This document shows positions 15,817 through 24,570 of a stretch of DNA of 64,000 nt, in pieces (positions within the stretch are counted from its first letter, which is position 1; every line of letters begins with the position of its first letter). Source of the stretch: Clostridia bacterium. GTDB taxonomy: Bacteria > Bacillota > Clostridia > UMGS1840. The notes below the pieces were generated by a model. The model made no database searches and was not told where the DNA came from. It was given only the letters and a program-made list of their open reading frames with translations. Where the stretch lies: NCBI GenBank assembly GCA_017468465.1, contig JAFUIN010000028.1, positions 1-64,000 on the forward strand. The letters run 5' to 3'. The translations under genes and the position numbers were made by a program.

Positions 15817-15853
15817 AAAATAGCCAATGCGAAATGCGCATTGGCTATTTTTT
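15817..15853. terminator. Bidirectional terminator between araC pair and spoIVA
   Basis: Stem AGCCAATGC / GCATTGGCT extended by AAAATA/TATTTT, with T-runs on the plus strand and a shorter run on the minus strand, between two convergent genes. Confidence 0.8.
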
Positions 15854-15859
15854 ACTTCC

Positions 15860-17329
15860 TTATAAAATAATACAAATGAGTCCGCCACTGCCCTCGTTGA
15901 TAATTTTGGTGAGGGTTTCTTTGAGCTTGCCTCGGGCATCCTCCGGCATACGGGATAATTTTGTCTGCAGGCCCTCGTTAATGAGTTCATGCAGAGATTT
16001 TCCGAAAATATTGGTTTCCCAGATTTTCTTGGGGTCTTCCTCATAGTCGGAAAGTAAATATTTAACCAAATCCTCCGATTGTTTTTCGGTTCCCACAATG
16101 GGGCTGACCTCTGTCTGAATATCTGCCCGTATCATATGGATTGACGGTGCAGATGCTTTTAAGCAAACGCCGTATTTACTTCCCTGACGAATGATTTCCG
16201 GCTCTTCCAGCGTTAATTCTTCGATATCGGGATAAACAATGCCATAGCCTTTTTCCTTGACCTCATTCAAAGCATATTCCAAACGGTCAAATTTCGTTTT
16301 CGCTGTTGAAAGCTCCCGAAGCACTGACATTAAGGTGTCATCCGAGTCAATTTTGATGCCGGTAGTATCAGAAATGGCTTCATAAAAGCAAGCTTCCGGT
16401 ACACGGAATGTCACTGTTACACTTCCCTCGCCGGGCAGAATGGAAGAAATACAAATATCTTCAAACAACTCTCCTTTGTCCAAAGTTTTGCACCGATTGG
16501 TAACATCACGGACAGATGTTACGTTTTCCATTAAGCTATGCACTGTTTTCAGAATCGTTTTCTTGATAGGATGCTCTGTATCCAGGGAACGAATCCACTT
16601 TGGAAATGAAAAGCCAACTTCCGCAATAGGAAATTCATATAACACGGTTTTCAGCAAGGTAAGGATTTCCTCTTCTGTAATCTGCGCACAATCGGCACAA
16701 ACCACGGGAACTCCGTATTCTGCAGCCAGACTGTCACATAGCTCCCGTGCAGACTCGCTTTTGGGAAGTCGGGAATTGACCACCACCACAAAGGGCTTTT
16801 GAATTTCTTTCAGCTCACGAACCACTCTTTGTTCTGCTTCCACATAACTTTGACGATCAATTTCGGTAACTGTCCCGTCGGTGGTAATTACAAGACCGAT
16901 GGTGGAATGTTCGCAAATGACCTTTTTTGTGCCGATTTCTGCTGCTTCTACAAACGGAATCTCTTCCTCCGACCAAGGTGTTTGCACCATTCGCTGATTG
17001 CCGTCTTCCTCGTAGCCCAGCGAATCGGGAATCACATAGCCCACGCAATCTATCATTTTCACCTTTGCACTGCCGTTGTCACAAAAATCAATGTGTGCCG
17101 CTTCGTTGGGAATGAATTTCGGTTCGGTAGTCATAATGGTTTTTCCTTGCGCCGACTGGGGAAGCTCGTCGTTTAAGCGTTCCTTGTCGTAGCTGTTTTT
17201 CATATTGGGAAGAACCATCAAATCCATAAATCGCTTAATAAAGGTCGATTTGCCGGTTCTGACCGGTCCCACAACCCCGATGTAGATGTCGCCACCGGTA
17301 CGTTTCGCAATGTCTTTTAATACGTTCAT
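15860..17329 (-). CDS. spoIVA: Stage IV sporulation protein A, spore coat morphogenetic ATPase
   Basis: 489 aa, matching the usual length (492 in B. subtilis). It is a TRAFAC-like ATPase with Walker A GVVGPVRTGKST (about 18-29), a DCVGYVIPDS switch region and a conserved C-terminal end (LICIIL) used for anchoring to SpoVM at the forespore membrane. In family knowledge it polymerises with ATP hydrolysis to form the coat basement layer. The ribosome site TCGGAGG precedes the ATG and partly lies within a perfect 13-bp inverted repeat (17340-17389). Confidence 0.97.
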   Translation of the reverse strand: MNVLKDIAKRTGGDIYIGVVGPVRTGKSTFIKRFMDLMVLPNMKNSYDKERLNDELPQSAQGKTIMTTEPKFIPNEAAHIDFCDNGSAKVKMIDCVGYVIPDSLGYEEDGNQRMVQTPWSEEEIPFVEAAEIGTKKVICEHSTIGLVITTDGTVTEIDRQSYVEAEQRVVRELKEIQKPFVVVVNSRLPKSESARELCDSLAAEYGVPVVCADCAQITEEEILTLLKTVLYEFPIAEVGFSFPKWIRSLDTEHPIKKTILKTVHSLMENVTSVRDVTNRCKTLDKGELFEDICISSILPGEGSVTVTFRVPEACFYEAISDTTGIKIDSDDTLMSVLRELSTAKTKFDRLEYALNEVKEKGYGIVYPDIEELTLEEPEIIRQGSKYGVCLKASAPSIHMIRADIQTEVSPIVGTEKQSEDLVKYLLSDYEEDPKKIWETNIFGKSLHELINEGLQTKLSRMPEDARGKLKETLTKIINEGSGGLICIIL

Positions 17330-17339
17330 TTAGAATTCC

Positions 17340-17389
17340 TCCGATTTTTCATTTTTTCGTTAGTAATATGTATATGATGAAAAATCGGA
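17340..17389 (-). promoter_or_regulatory. 13-bp perfect inverted repeat upstream of spoIVA
   Basis: TCCGATTTTTCAT at 17340-17352 and ATGAAAAATCGGA at 17377-17389, with a 24-nt AT-rich loop. The arm near the gene overlaps the first bases of the ribosome site. A weak sigma-E-like -10 (CATATACA) falls in the loop. It may be an operator or an RNA hairpin affecting translation; the choice is inference. Confidence 0.45.
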
Positions 17390-17406
17390 TTTATGTTTTT
17401 TGGAAA

Positions 17407-17441
17407 CAAAAAAAGAGCAATGTGCATCACACACTGCTCTT
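17407..17441 (-). terminator. Rho-independent terminator after lysC
   Basis: 11-bp stem AGAGCAGTGTG / CACATTGCTCT with one G-U pair, followed by seven T on the minus strand. It lies just past the aspartate kinase stop and ends the ACT-hom-lysC unit. Confidence 0.85.
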
Positions 17442-17453
17442 GCCCGCTTGGGA

Positions 17454-18662
17454 TTAGTCTTTGAAAAACTTATTATGGATTGCCTGCACTGCTTTTTCTG
17501 CATTTGCTTCATCAATTAAAACAGAAACTTTGATTTCAGAAGTAGAAATCATACGGATATTGATGTTGGCATCGTACAGCGCTTCAAACATTTTTGCTGC
17601 AACACCGGGATTGGAAAGCATACCGGAACCAACAATGGATACTTTGGAAATTTTTTCATCGTGGGTAATTTTGGTTGCTCCTAAGTTATCCATATTTTCA
17701 GTTAAAATTTTAATTGCTTCTTCCATCTGGCTTCTGGATACGGTAAAGGAAATGTCCTTGGTATCGTCTCTGCCGATAGACTGCAAAATAACGTCTACAT
17801 TGATGTTTTTCTTTGCTAATAATGCAAAAATTCTATATGCTTTTCCGGGGGTGTCATCTACACCGATTACTGCGATTCTGGCAACATCGTTATCTCTTGC
17901 TACCCCTCTGATTAATAATTTTTCCACACTGCCTGCCTCCTTAACTTTGGTTCCAGCAACCTTCTGGAAGCTGGATTTTACTTCTAAATCTACATGATAT
18001 TTCTTTGCCATTTCCACGGAACGATTATGCAATACATTTGCACCCAAGGATGCCAGCTCCAGCATTTCGTCGTAGGAAATATCCTTTAATTTTTTTGCAT
18101 CGGGAACAATTCTCGGGTCACAGGTGTAAACGCCGTCAACGTCGGTATAAATTTCGCACACATCAGCACGAAGTGCTGCAGCCAACGCTACTGCTGTGGT
18201 ATCAGAACCGCCTCTTCCCAAAGTGGTAATGTCATTGACTGCATTCACGCCCTGAAATCCAGCCACAATAACGATTCTGCCTTTATCCAGCTCGTTAGTC
18301 AGACGCGTGGTTTCCACCTTTTCAATGCGTGCCGCACCATATACCATATTGGTTTTTACGGGAGTCTGCCAGCCGGTTAATGAAACAACCGGATATTTGT
18401 TTTTTTCCAGCGCCATTGCTAACAGCGCAATGGTAATCTGCTCGCCTGTAGAAAGCAGAACATCCATTTCTCTTTTTGACGGCTTTGCATTGATTTCTGC
18501 CGCTTTTTCAATTAAATCATCGGTGGTATCCCCCTGAGCAGAAACTACGACTACCACAGAATTTCCTGCATCGTAGGCTTCTTGCACACGGCTTGCCACG
18601 TTATAGATTTTTTCGGCATTTGCAACTGAGCTTCCGCCGAATTTCTGTACGATAATACCCAC
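17454..18662 (-). CDS. lysC: Aspartate kinase
   Basis: 402 aa. The N-terminal kinase motif VQKFGGSSVANAEKI is followed by TLGRGGSDTTAVALAAAL and the two C-terminal ACT domains (about 265-400: VDDTPGKAYRIFALLAKKNI, then IVGSGMLSNPGVAAKMFEAL). It makes aspartyl phosphate for lysine, threonine and methionine synthesis. It lies directly downstream of hom. The monofunctional class with two ACT domains is usually feedback-inhibited by lysine and/or threonine. Confidence 0.95.
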   Translation of the reverse strand: MGIIVQKFGGSSVANAEKIYNVASRVQEAYDAGNSVVVVVSAQGDTTDDLIEKAAEINAKPSKREMDVLLSTGEQITIALLAMALEKNKYPVVSLTGWQTPVKTNMVYGAARIEKVETTRLTNELDKGRIVIVAGFQGVNAVNDITTLGRGGSDTTAVALAAALRADVCEIYTDVDGVYTCDPRIVPDAKKLKDISYDEMLELASLGANVLHNRSVEMAKKYHVDLEVKSSFQKVAGTKVKEAGSVEKLLIRGVARDNDVARIAVIGVDDTPGKAYRIFALLAKKNINVDVILQSIGRDDTKDISFTVSRSQMEEAIKILTENMDNLGATKITHDEKISKVSIVGSGMLSNPGVAAKMFEALYDANINIRMISTSEIKVSVLIDEANAEKAVQAIHNKFFKD

Positions 18663-18688
18663 TTTTATTCCCTCCGTTTATTGGTATC

Positions 18689-19879
18689 TCATTCACAAAG
18701 TTTTATATATTTCTTCGCATAGCTGCTGATATTGGACAACTCATGTTCGGTGATAACATCTGTTACCAGTCCACATTCGCCGGCTTTTATGACAACACGT
18801 TCACAAACCGGAAGTTTTTCCTCCACCGCTTCAGCTTGATCGGTAATAATCAAATAGCGGCCGGAATTGTATTGGCTGTCTGCAACAAAATCATCCTCTG
18901 CTTCGGTCCAGAAATATTCACGGTTACGGTCATTTCGCAAGCAGTCAATAATATCTGCAACCACTGCACTGGCAGTAGGCAGCTTTCCTGCTCCGGGACC
19001 GTAAAACACCACTTCGCCAATGGCATTTCCGTTGACCATAATGCCGTTGAACACATCATCAATAGATGCAAGCGGAGTGCCTTTTGCAATGATTCTCGGC
19101 TCAACAGACACATACACCTTATTCTCTTTCATTTCTGCTTGACCAATGAGCTTAATCACAGCATTCATTTTTTCTGCATAGGCTACGTCAGCTTCGGTAA
19201 TGTCTGTAATGCCAACTGTTTTAACCTTGTTGCATTCCACTTCTTTCCCAAATACCAAGGAAGCAAGAATGGCGATTTTCCGGCAGGCATCGATTCCGTC
19301 AACATCAGCAGAAGGATTGCGCTCTGCATAACCTTTTTCCTGCGCTTCTTTCAAAGCAGTTTCAAAATCGGACCCATCACGGAACATTTTGGTTAATATA
19401 TAATTGGTGGTACCGTTTAAGATGCCGGTAATTCGATTGATTTCGTTTGCTGCAAGGCAACTGTATAAAGGACGGATAATCGGAATGCCGCCTCCTACAC
19501 TTGCTTCAAATAAGTAGTTCACATTTTTCTCTTTCGCAATTTTCAAAAGCTCGGTTCCCTTGGTGGCAACCAGCTCTTTGTTGGAGGTAACCACGTGTTT
19601 ACCTGCCAGCAAAAGCTTCTTCGTATAATCATATGCGAAGGTTGCTCCGCCCATTACCTCTGCAACCACAGAAATCTCCGGGTCATTCAAAAGAATATCA
19701 AAATCTCTGATAATCTGAGAAGCTTCCGGGTCGTTGGGATTCACTTCTTTGATATCCAATACATATTTCACTCTTACACTGTCGCCCAGCTTTTCACAAA
19801 GAGATTTTGCATTGGTTCGGATTACTTCGCACACACCACTGCCCACTACGCCGTAACCCATTACTGCTACATTTAACAT
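18689..19879 (-). CDS. hom: Homoserine dehydrogenase
   Basis: 396 aa from the ATG at 19879 (GGAGGG 8 nt upstream). The NAD(P)-binding fold VAVMGYGVVGSGV is at the N-terminus. VVTSNKELVATKG and the signature LNGTTNYILTKM with NPSADVDGIDACRKIAILA follow. The enzyme converts aspartate semialdehyde to homoserine. The C-terminal part after about 320 (YLIITDQAEAVEEKLPVCER) is short compared with the full ACT domain of B. subtilis Hom (433 aa), so the regulatory domain is reduced or divergent. Sits between an ACT-domain protein and aspartate kinase. Confidence 0.93.
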   Translation of the reverse strand: MLNVAVMGYGVVGSGVCEVIRTNAKSLCEKLGDSVRVKYVLDIKEVNPNDPEASQIIRDFDILLNDPEISVVAEVMGGATFAYDYTKKLLLAGKHVVTSNKELVATKGTELLKIAKEKNVNYLFEASVGGGIPIIRPLYSCLAANEINRITGILNGTTNYILTKMFRDGSDFETALKEAQEKGYAERNPSADVDGIDACRKIAILASLVFGKEVECNKVKTVGITDITEADVAYAEKMNAVIKLIGQAEMKENKVYVSVEPRIIAKGTPLASIDDVFNGIMVNGNAIGEVVFYGPGAGKLPTASAVVADIIDCLRNDRNREYFWTEAEDDFVADSQYNSGRYLIITDQAEAVEEKLPVCERVVIKAGECGLVTDVITEHELSNISSYAKKYIKLCE

Positions 19880-19916
19880 AAAAAATTGCCCTCCCGGCCT
19901 ACGCTGCCTCTTTCTT

Positions 19917-20360
19917 CTATTGATTGATGATAACTGTAAGATGGTGAACATCTTCCAATAAGTTTAACTTCTTTTCCAGATGCTCCACTGACTTGTCCAT
20001 TCTGCCAGTATCAATGGAAATGGAAATATTGGTTTTTCCATTCATCGGAATGTTCTGATTGATGGTAAGCACGTTTGCTCCGCAGCTTGCAATAATTTTC
20101 AAAATTTGAGACAAAATCCCCGCAACGTCGGAAAGCTCCATAAAAAAAGTAACCATGCGGGCTGCCTTTAGGGAGTTATATGCAAATACCATATCTTTAT
20201 ATTTATAAAATGCACTGCGAGAAATGCCCTCTCTTTTTACTGCTTCCGAAACATTCATATCCGGATTGGCTTCCAGCCGTTTTTTAACGGAAAGGGTTTT
20301 CAAAAGCACTGCGGGTACTGCCAGTCTGTCTACCACAAAATATTCGTGATTTTCTTTCAT
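19917..20360 (-). CDS. ACT domain-containing protein (UPF0735/PheB-like)
   Basis: 147 aa from the ATG at 20360 (GAGGTG upstream). The N-terminal HTH-like part (about 8-60: YFVVDRLAVPAVLLKTL, VKREGISRSAFYKYKDMVFA) is followed by an ACT domain (about 70-145: VTFFMELSDVAGILSQILKI, GANVLTINQNIPMNGKTNIS). This is the UPF0735 layout. In Firmicutes the family often precedes hom, thrB or pheA and is thought to sense amino acids. First gene of the ACT-hom-lysC unit. Confidence 0.88.
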   Translation of the reverse strand: MKENHEYFVVDRLAVPAVLLKTLSVKKRLEANPDMNVSEAVKREGISRSAFYKYKDMVFAYNSLKAARMVTFFMELSDVAGILSQILKIIASCGANVLTINQNIPMNGKTNISISIDTGRMDKSVEHLEKKLNLLEDVHHLTVIINQ

Positions 20361-20395
20361 TGTCCACACCTCAAAAACATTTGTACACAAAGTTG

Positions 20396-20424
20396 AGTAT
20401 ACCACGTCACGGTTTTTTAGACAA
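20396..20424 (-). promoter_or_regulatory. Sigma-A-type promoter of the ACT-hom-lysC operon
   Basis: TTGTCT, 17-nt spacer, TATACT on the minus strand, 36 nt before the ATG of the ACT-domain gene. Confidence 0.65.
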
Positions 20425-20516
20425 ACTGAAATAAAACAGGTTATTTTAATTTATATTGTTTTTTCTTTTGTTTTCTTCGTTTTTCTAATGTTTTGTCAAT
20501 TTTCCTGAAAAAACAC

Positions 20517-20756
20517 CTACAGCTCAAAATTTTTCGCTGAAAAACGGCTGAAATCAGGCTTTTTCTGACGGTGAACGTCTTTTTTCAAAATATCAAACCG
20601 AAATTTTCGGCAGGTATGAGAGCAATCATACAAATTCTTTCGTTTTTTACAAATCACCTGTTCACCGCTTGCCAAAATATTGGCATGCTCACAAAATCCA
20701 CAGGTATTTTCTTGCTTATCATCCCACAAGGGTGCTGTTTTTCGTTTTCCAAACAT
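20517..20756 (-). CDS. Small cysteine-rich protein
   Basis: 79 aa. Cysteines are spaced CGFCEH, then C (VICKKRK), C (YDCSHTC); this five-Cys/His pattern suggests a small zinc-binding fold. The C-terminus is basic and polar. It follows rsmB with no gap (20756 vs 20758) and so is in the same operon. I do not recognise a named family; similar short proteins are common in Clostridia. Confidence 0.6.
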   Translation of the reverse strand: MFGKRKTAPLWDDKQENTCGFCEHANILASGEQVICKKRKNLYDCSHTCRKFRFDILKKDVHRQKKPDFSRFSAKNFEL

Positions 20757-20757
20757 G

Positions 20758-22011
20758 CTATTTTTTTCCCTTTCTTAACTTTGCAACAAAAAATCCGATG
20801 GTGGTTCCATCCGGCACAATCTGTGCCATTCCCTTTTCGCCATAGACTTTTCCACCATAATTAACAGAAAACGGCTCCAATAAAAACTCGGGATTTTCTT
20901 GCAAAAACTGTGCAATCTGCTGTTCATTTTCTTCTTGATTGATGGTACAGGTGGAATATACCAATATGCCGTCCTCTTTCAGATGATTTTTCATACATCT
21001 TAAAATATCAGCCTGCACCTGACATAATTCTTTCCATAAAAACTCGCGCCATTTAATGTCAGGCTTGCTGCCAATCACTCCTAATCCAGAACAGGGAACG
21101 TCTGCTAAAATGCGGTCAAATGGCTGCTCAAAGTTGGCTTTGGTGGCATCCAAACTAAAAACTGTTCCAATGGTAACACCACACCGTTCCAAATTCTTTT
21201 TCACCAATTCTGCGCGGTGAGGATGCAGCTCACAGGCAATCAATTCGCCTTGATTTTGCATTTTTTCACCAATATATGCCGTCTTTCCACCGGGAGCTGA
21301 ACAGCAATCCAGCACACGCTCTCCCGGCTTGGGATCTAAAATCTGCACTGCCAGCTGAGAGGAAGCACTTTGCACAGAAAAATCGCCATTTTCAATCAGC
21401 TTCAGTGGGCTTCCTTTTTCTCCGGGAAAAATTACATCGCCATCTGTCTGCGGCTCCTCTAAGTTTTGAGCAGCATCTGAAACATCTTTGAACCGAAGGT
21501 GATTGTAACGAAGGGAAACCGGCGGTTTCTGATTGAGATTTCTTAAAATTGTCTCTGCCTGATCTCCATATTGGCTGAATATTTTTTCGTAAAGTTCATC
21601 CGGAAAAGATTCCCGTACTGCAACCGGCATAGTCTCTTCCGTTTTTTCCACGCCTTTTCGTAAGATAGCGTTAATAAAGCCTTTTGATTTGTAAGCAAAT
21701 TTTTCTGCTAACTTTCCGCTTTCATTCAAAATTGCAAAAGCGGGAATTTTTTCCATAAAATAAATCTGATAAAAGGCAATTCGCAAAATATTTTTTACAG
21801 GGATGCTTATTTTTTTCAATTTCACATTGGAATATCGACTGATTTTTTCATCTAAAAAACGACGGTATCGCACTACGCCATACACCACTTCCGTAACAAA
21901 ACCGGCGCCTTCCGCTAATCCGGCCAATCCCTGCTTTAATGCCAGATTCAAATAGGTTTGTTTTGTCTCATATTCATTTAAGATGAGAAGTGCTTTTTTT
22001 CTGCGTTCCAT
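20758..22011 (-). CDS. rsmB: 16S rRNA (cytosine-967-C5)-methyltransferase RsmB
   Basis: 417 aa. The N-terminal NusB-like RNA-binding domain (about 1-125: LNLALKQGLAGLAEGAGFVT, PVKNILRIAFYQIYF) precedes the SAM methyltransferase domain. The latter has DCCSAPGGKT (235-244), DVPCSGLG (304-311) and the catalytic Cys in VYSTCTINQEENE (about 355). It methylates 16S rRNA in assembling 30S subunits. Position downstream of def-fmt matches the B. subtilis order. Confidence 0.95.
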   Translation of the reverse strand: MERRKKALLILNEYETKQTYLNLALKQGLAGLAEGAGFVTEVVYGVVRYRRFLDEKISRYSNVKLKKISIPVKNILRIAFYQIYFMEKIPAFAILNESGKLAEKFAYKSKGFINAILRKGVEKTEETMPVAVRESFPDELYEKIFSQYGDQAETILRNLNQKPPVSLRYNHLRFKDVSDAAQNLEEPQTDGDVIFPGEKGSPLKLIENGDFSVQSASSQLAVQILDPKPGERVLDCCSAPGGKTAYIGEKMQNQGELIACELHPHRAELVKKNLERCGVTIGTVFSLDATKANFEQPFDRILADVPCSGLGVIGSKPDIKWREFLWKELCQVQADILRCMKNHLKEDGILVYSTCTINQEENEQQIAQFLQENPEFLLEPFSVNYGGKVYGEKGMAQIVPDGTTIGFFVAKLRKGKK

Positions 22012-22030
22012 AGTGCATTTTCCATTCTGT

Positions 22031-22711
22031 TTAGTCTCTGCTGCGATTGGTTAACACCAAAAGCCGCACCAGGTTCATAATTGCGGTTGCTGCCGCTGCA
22101 ACATAAGTCATCGCTGCTGCTGACAATACTTTCTTAACACCGCGGATTTCCTGCTTTTCCAGCAGTTCGGTATCATCCAACACTTTCACAGCACGACGGG
22201 ATGCGTTGAATTCTACAGGAAGTGTTACCAGTTGAAATAGCACCACTGCAGAAAACAAAATGATGCCGGCATTGATCAGCCACTCACTGGAAAACAAAAT
22301 CCCAATCAAAGCCAGCGGAAATGCAGCATAAGAACCGATATTTGCCGCCGGAATCACAGCGTTTCGGATTTTAATGGGCAAGTACTGCTCGCTGTGCTGG
22401 ACAGCATGACCTGCCTCGTGGGCAGCAACGCCAACAGCTCCGATAGAATTTTTAGAATGGACACTGTCTGACAGCCGAATCACATTGGCCTTCGGGTCAT
22501 AATGGTCGGTAAGATTTCCGGCAATATGCTCAATTTTAATATGATGAAGCCCGTGGTCATCCAGAATTTTTCTGGCTGCATCATAGCCGGTGAGTCCTTT
22601 ATGACATAAAATTTTACTGTATCGGTGAAAGGTGGAGGAAACCTTTGCCTGTGCCCACATAGCAAGCAACAAGGCAGGTAACACAAAAATGATATACGTC
22701 ATATCAATCAT
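22031..22711 (-). CDS. Membrane zinc metallopeptidase (YugP family)
   Basis: 226 aa. The HEAGHA motif (VGVAAHEAGHAVQHSEQ, about 92-108) is the zinc site of the neutral zinc metallopeptidase family PF04298. One N-terminal membrane helix (IIFVLPALLLAMWAQ) and three further helices (about 115-170 and C-terminal) place it in the membrane. Substrate unknown. Its place between fmt and rsmB is a recurrent clostridial arrangement. Confidence 0.9.
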   Translation of the reverse strand: MIDMTYIIFVLPALLLAMWAQAKVSSTFHRYSKILCHKGLTGYDAARKILDDHGLHHIKIEHIAGNLTDHYDPKANVIRLSDSVHSKNSIGAVGVAAHEAGHAVQHSEQYLPIKIRNAVIPAANIGSYAAFPLALIGILFSSEWLINAGIILFSAVVLFQLVTLPVEFNASRRAVKVLDDTELLEKQEIRGVKKVLSAAAMTYVAAAATAIMNLVRLLVLTNRSRD

Positions 22712-22734
22712 CTGGGAAAGACACTCCTTTTATC

Positions 22735-23649
22735 CTATTTCAAAAAACTGTCCTTGTTTCCGTTATAAAAATCGGAAACGCTCATCTTCTTTTTATTTGG
22801 CGGCTGAATTTCTAAAATATTCACCACACCGCCTTTTGCGGAAATGAGCAACTGATTCTTGGAAAACGAAATTACGCTTCCGTAAGGCTTGCAATCTTCT
22901 TTGGAATAAAGCTCTGCCTTGTGAATTTTATACACTTTTTCATTGTGTAAAAAGCCCGTTCCCGGGAAGGGATAAAATCCGCGAATTTTATTGATAATAT
23001 CTTCTGCATCCTGGGAAAAATCAATCAGGGTTTCTTCTTTTTTGATGGGAGGTGCATAAGTGGATTCTTCATCCTTTTGAGGTTCTGGAATCAATGTATC
23101 CAATTTGGGAATGGTGTCAACCAAAAGATCTCCCCCCGCAACCATCAGTTTATCGTGGAGACTTCCACCGGTTTCCTCATCGGTGATGGAAACCGTGCAT
23201 TTGGTCAGCATATCGCCGGTGTCAAGCCCTTCGTTCATCTGCATAATGGTAACACCGCTTTCCTTCTCTCCCATAGCCACAGCATACTGAATGGGTGCAG
23301 AACCACGATATTTGGGAAGAAGTGATGCGTGCACATTGATGCAACCGTATTTGGGATAGGAAAGCACATAGGAAGGCAGAATTCTGCCATAGGCAACCAC
23401 CACAATCAAATCCGGATGCTCCTGCTCCAGAATTTCACGAAAATTTTCTTCTTTTAAGTTCACCGGCTGATAGACCGGCAAATCGTTTGCCAAAGCCACT
23501 TCCTTAACGGGAGAAAATTTAATTTTCTGACCTCTGTCCTTTCTGGCATCGGAACGGGTTACCACGGCACAAACCTCGAACCCCTCCAAAAGAAGTTTCT
23601 CCAGACAATGAGAAGCAAAATCGGGTGTCCCCATAAACATAATACGCAT
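22735..23649 (-). CDS. fmt: Methionyl-tRNA formyltransferase
   Basis: 304 aa from the ATG at 23649 (AGGAGAG upstream). Motifs MRIMFMGTPDFASHCLEKL (folate-binding N-terminus), VVAYGRILP, NVHASLLPKYRGSAPIQYA and GVTIMQMNEGLDTGDML are all present. The C-terminal OB-like domain (about 205-304) completes it. It formylates initiator Met-tRNA. It is paired with def, whose product later removes the formyl group. Confidence 0.96.
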   Translation of the reverse strand: MRIMFMGTPDFASHCLEKLLLEGFEVCAVVTRSDARKDRGQKIKFSPVKEVALANDLPVYQPVNLKEENFREILEQEHPDLIVVVAYGRILPSYVLSYPKYGCINVHASLLPKYRGSAPIQYAVAMGEKESGVTIMQMNEGLDTGDMLTKCTVSITDEETGGSLHDKLMVAGGDLLVDTIPKLDTLIPEPQKDEESTYAPPIKKEETLIDFSQDAEDIINKIRGFYPFPGTGFLHNEKVYKIHKAELYSKEDCKPYGSVISFSKNQLLISAKGGVVNILEIQPPNKKKMSVSDFYNGNKDSFLK

Positions 23650-23665
23650 ACTGTTCTCTCCTGTT

Positions 23666-24136
23666 TTAGTCATCTTCACGGAAAACTTCATATTCGCAAG
23701 TGTCGCGAATGGTTTTTCCCTCTAAATGGTCCGATTCATGACAGCAGGCTCTCGCCATCAGCTCTTCCCCTTCAAAAATAAATTCTTCTCCGTAACGGTT
23801 CAAGGCTTTAACCTTTACTTTCATGGGACGAATGACAAAGCCTTCAAAGCCTTTGATGCTTAAGCAACCTTCGCTCCCCTCCTGAGTGCCGGAGGTTTCG
23901 ATGATTTCAGGGTTGATGAATTCAATAAATTCTTCCGGCTCTTCCATGGTGTTAATGACGAAAATTCTCCGTAAAACACCTACCTGAGGTGCTGCCAATC
24001 CAACGCCCTCTGCATCTTTTAAGGTGTCAATCATATCATCCAATAAGGTAATGATTTTTGCATCAATTTTATCAACCGGTCTGCATTTTTTGTGCATTAC
24101 TTCGTCAGTATCCGGTACAATGTTTCTCAGTGCCAT
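23666..24136 (-). CDS. def: Peptide deformylase
   Basis: 156 aa. The three catalytic motifs are visible: GVGLAAPQVG (about 44-53), EGCLS (about 89-93) and HESDH (about 133-137). In motif III the usual HExDH is intact. It removes the N-formyl group from nascent proteins using a bound metal. It is separated from priA by the 179-bp repeat array, unlike the tight spacing in B. subtilis. Confidence 0.96.
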   Translation of the reverse strand: MALRNIVPDTDEVMHKKCRPVDKIDAKIITLLDDMIDTLKDAEGVGLAAPQVGVLRRIFVINTMEEPEEFIEFINPEIIETSGTQEGSEGCLSIKGFEGFVIRPMKVKVKALNRYGEEFIFEGEELMARACCHESDHLEGKTIRDTCEYEVFREDD

Positions 24137-24174
24137 AAAGTATCCATCCTTTCGTTTGTAGTTTATTCAATCAA

Positions 24175-24570
24175 GGTTCACCGATTCGGGACAATTTTCT
24201 CATCAGAACGCGGAAAAACTGTTCAGAATTGGGAAACCGAATCAAAGCTCTACTTTGGCAGTGCCCGACGGCGTAGTACTGCGTACGGCTTATGCAACCA
24301 TACAACTCACTCTCTGCCATTTTTTCTGCCTTTCGATGCTGCATGCAATGCGAGGTTCACCGATTCGGGACAATTTTCTCATCAGAACGCGGAAAAACTG
24401 TTCAGAATTGGGAAACCAAATCAAAGCTCTGCTTTGACAGTGCCCGACGGCGTAGTACTGCGTACGGCTTATGCAACCATACAACTCACTCTCTGCCAAT
24501 TTTTCTGCCTTTCGATGCTGCATGCAATGCGAGGTTCACCGATTCGGGACGTTTTTCCGCGTTCTGCTAT
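24175..24570. repeat. 179-bp tandem repeat array (two copies plus partial third)
   Basis: The unit starts GGTTCACCGATTCGGGAC at 24175, again at 24354, and partially at 24533; both intervals are 179 bp and the two full copies differ at only a few positions. The partial third copy runs straight into GTTTTTCCGCGTTCTG, the reverse complement of CAGAACGCGGAAAAAC found near the start of each full copy. The array thus ends in an inverted segment abutting the priA stop. It contains no convincing gene: ORFs in it are uninterrupted only because the unit lacks stops in some frames. It may be a dispersed intergenic element. Confidence 0.85.

Noticed and set aside
24290-24523. 77-aa minus-strand ORF inside the 179-bp repeat
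   Set aside because: It crosses the repeat border and repeats itself; no ribosome site or family pattern supports it as a gene.
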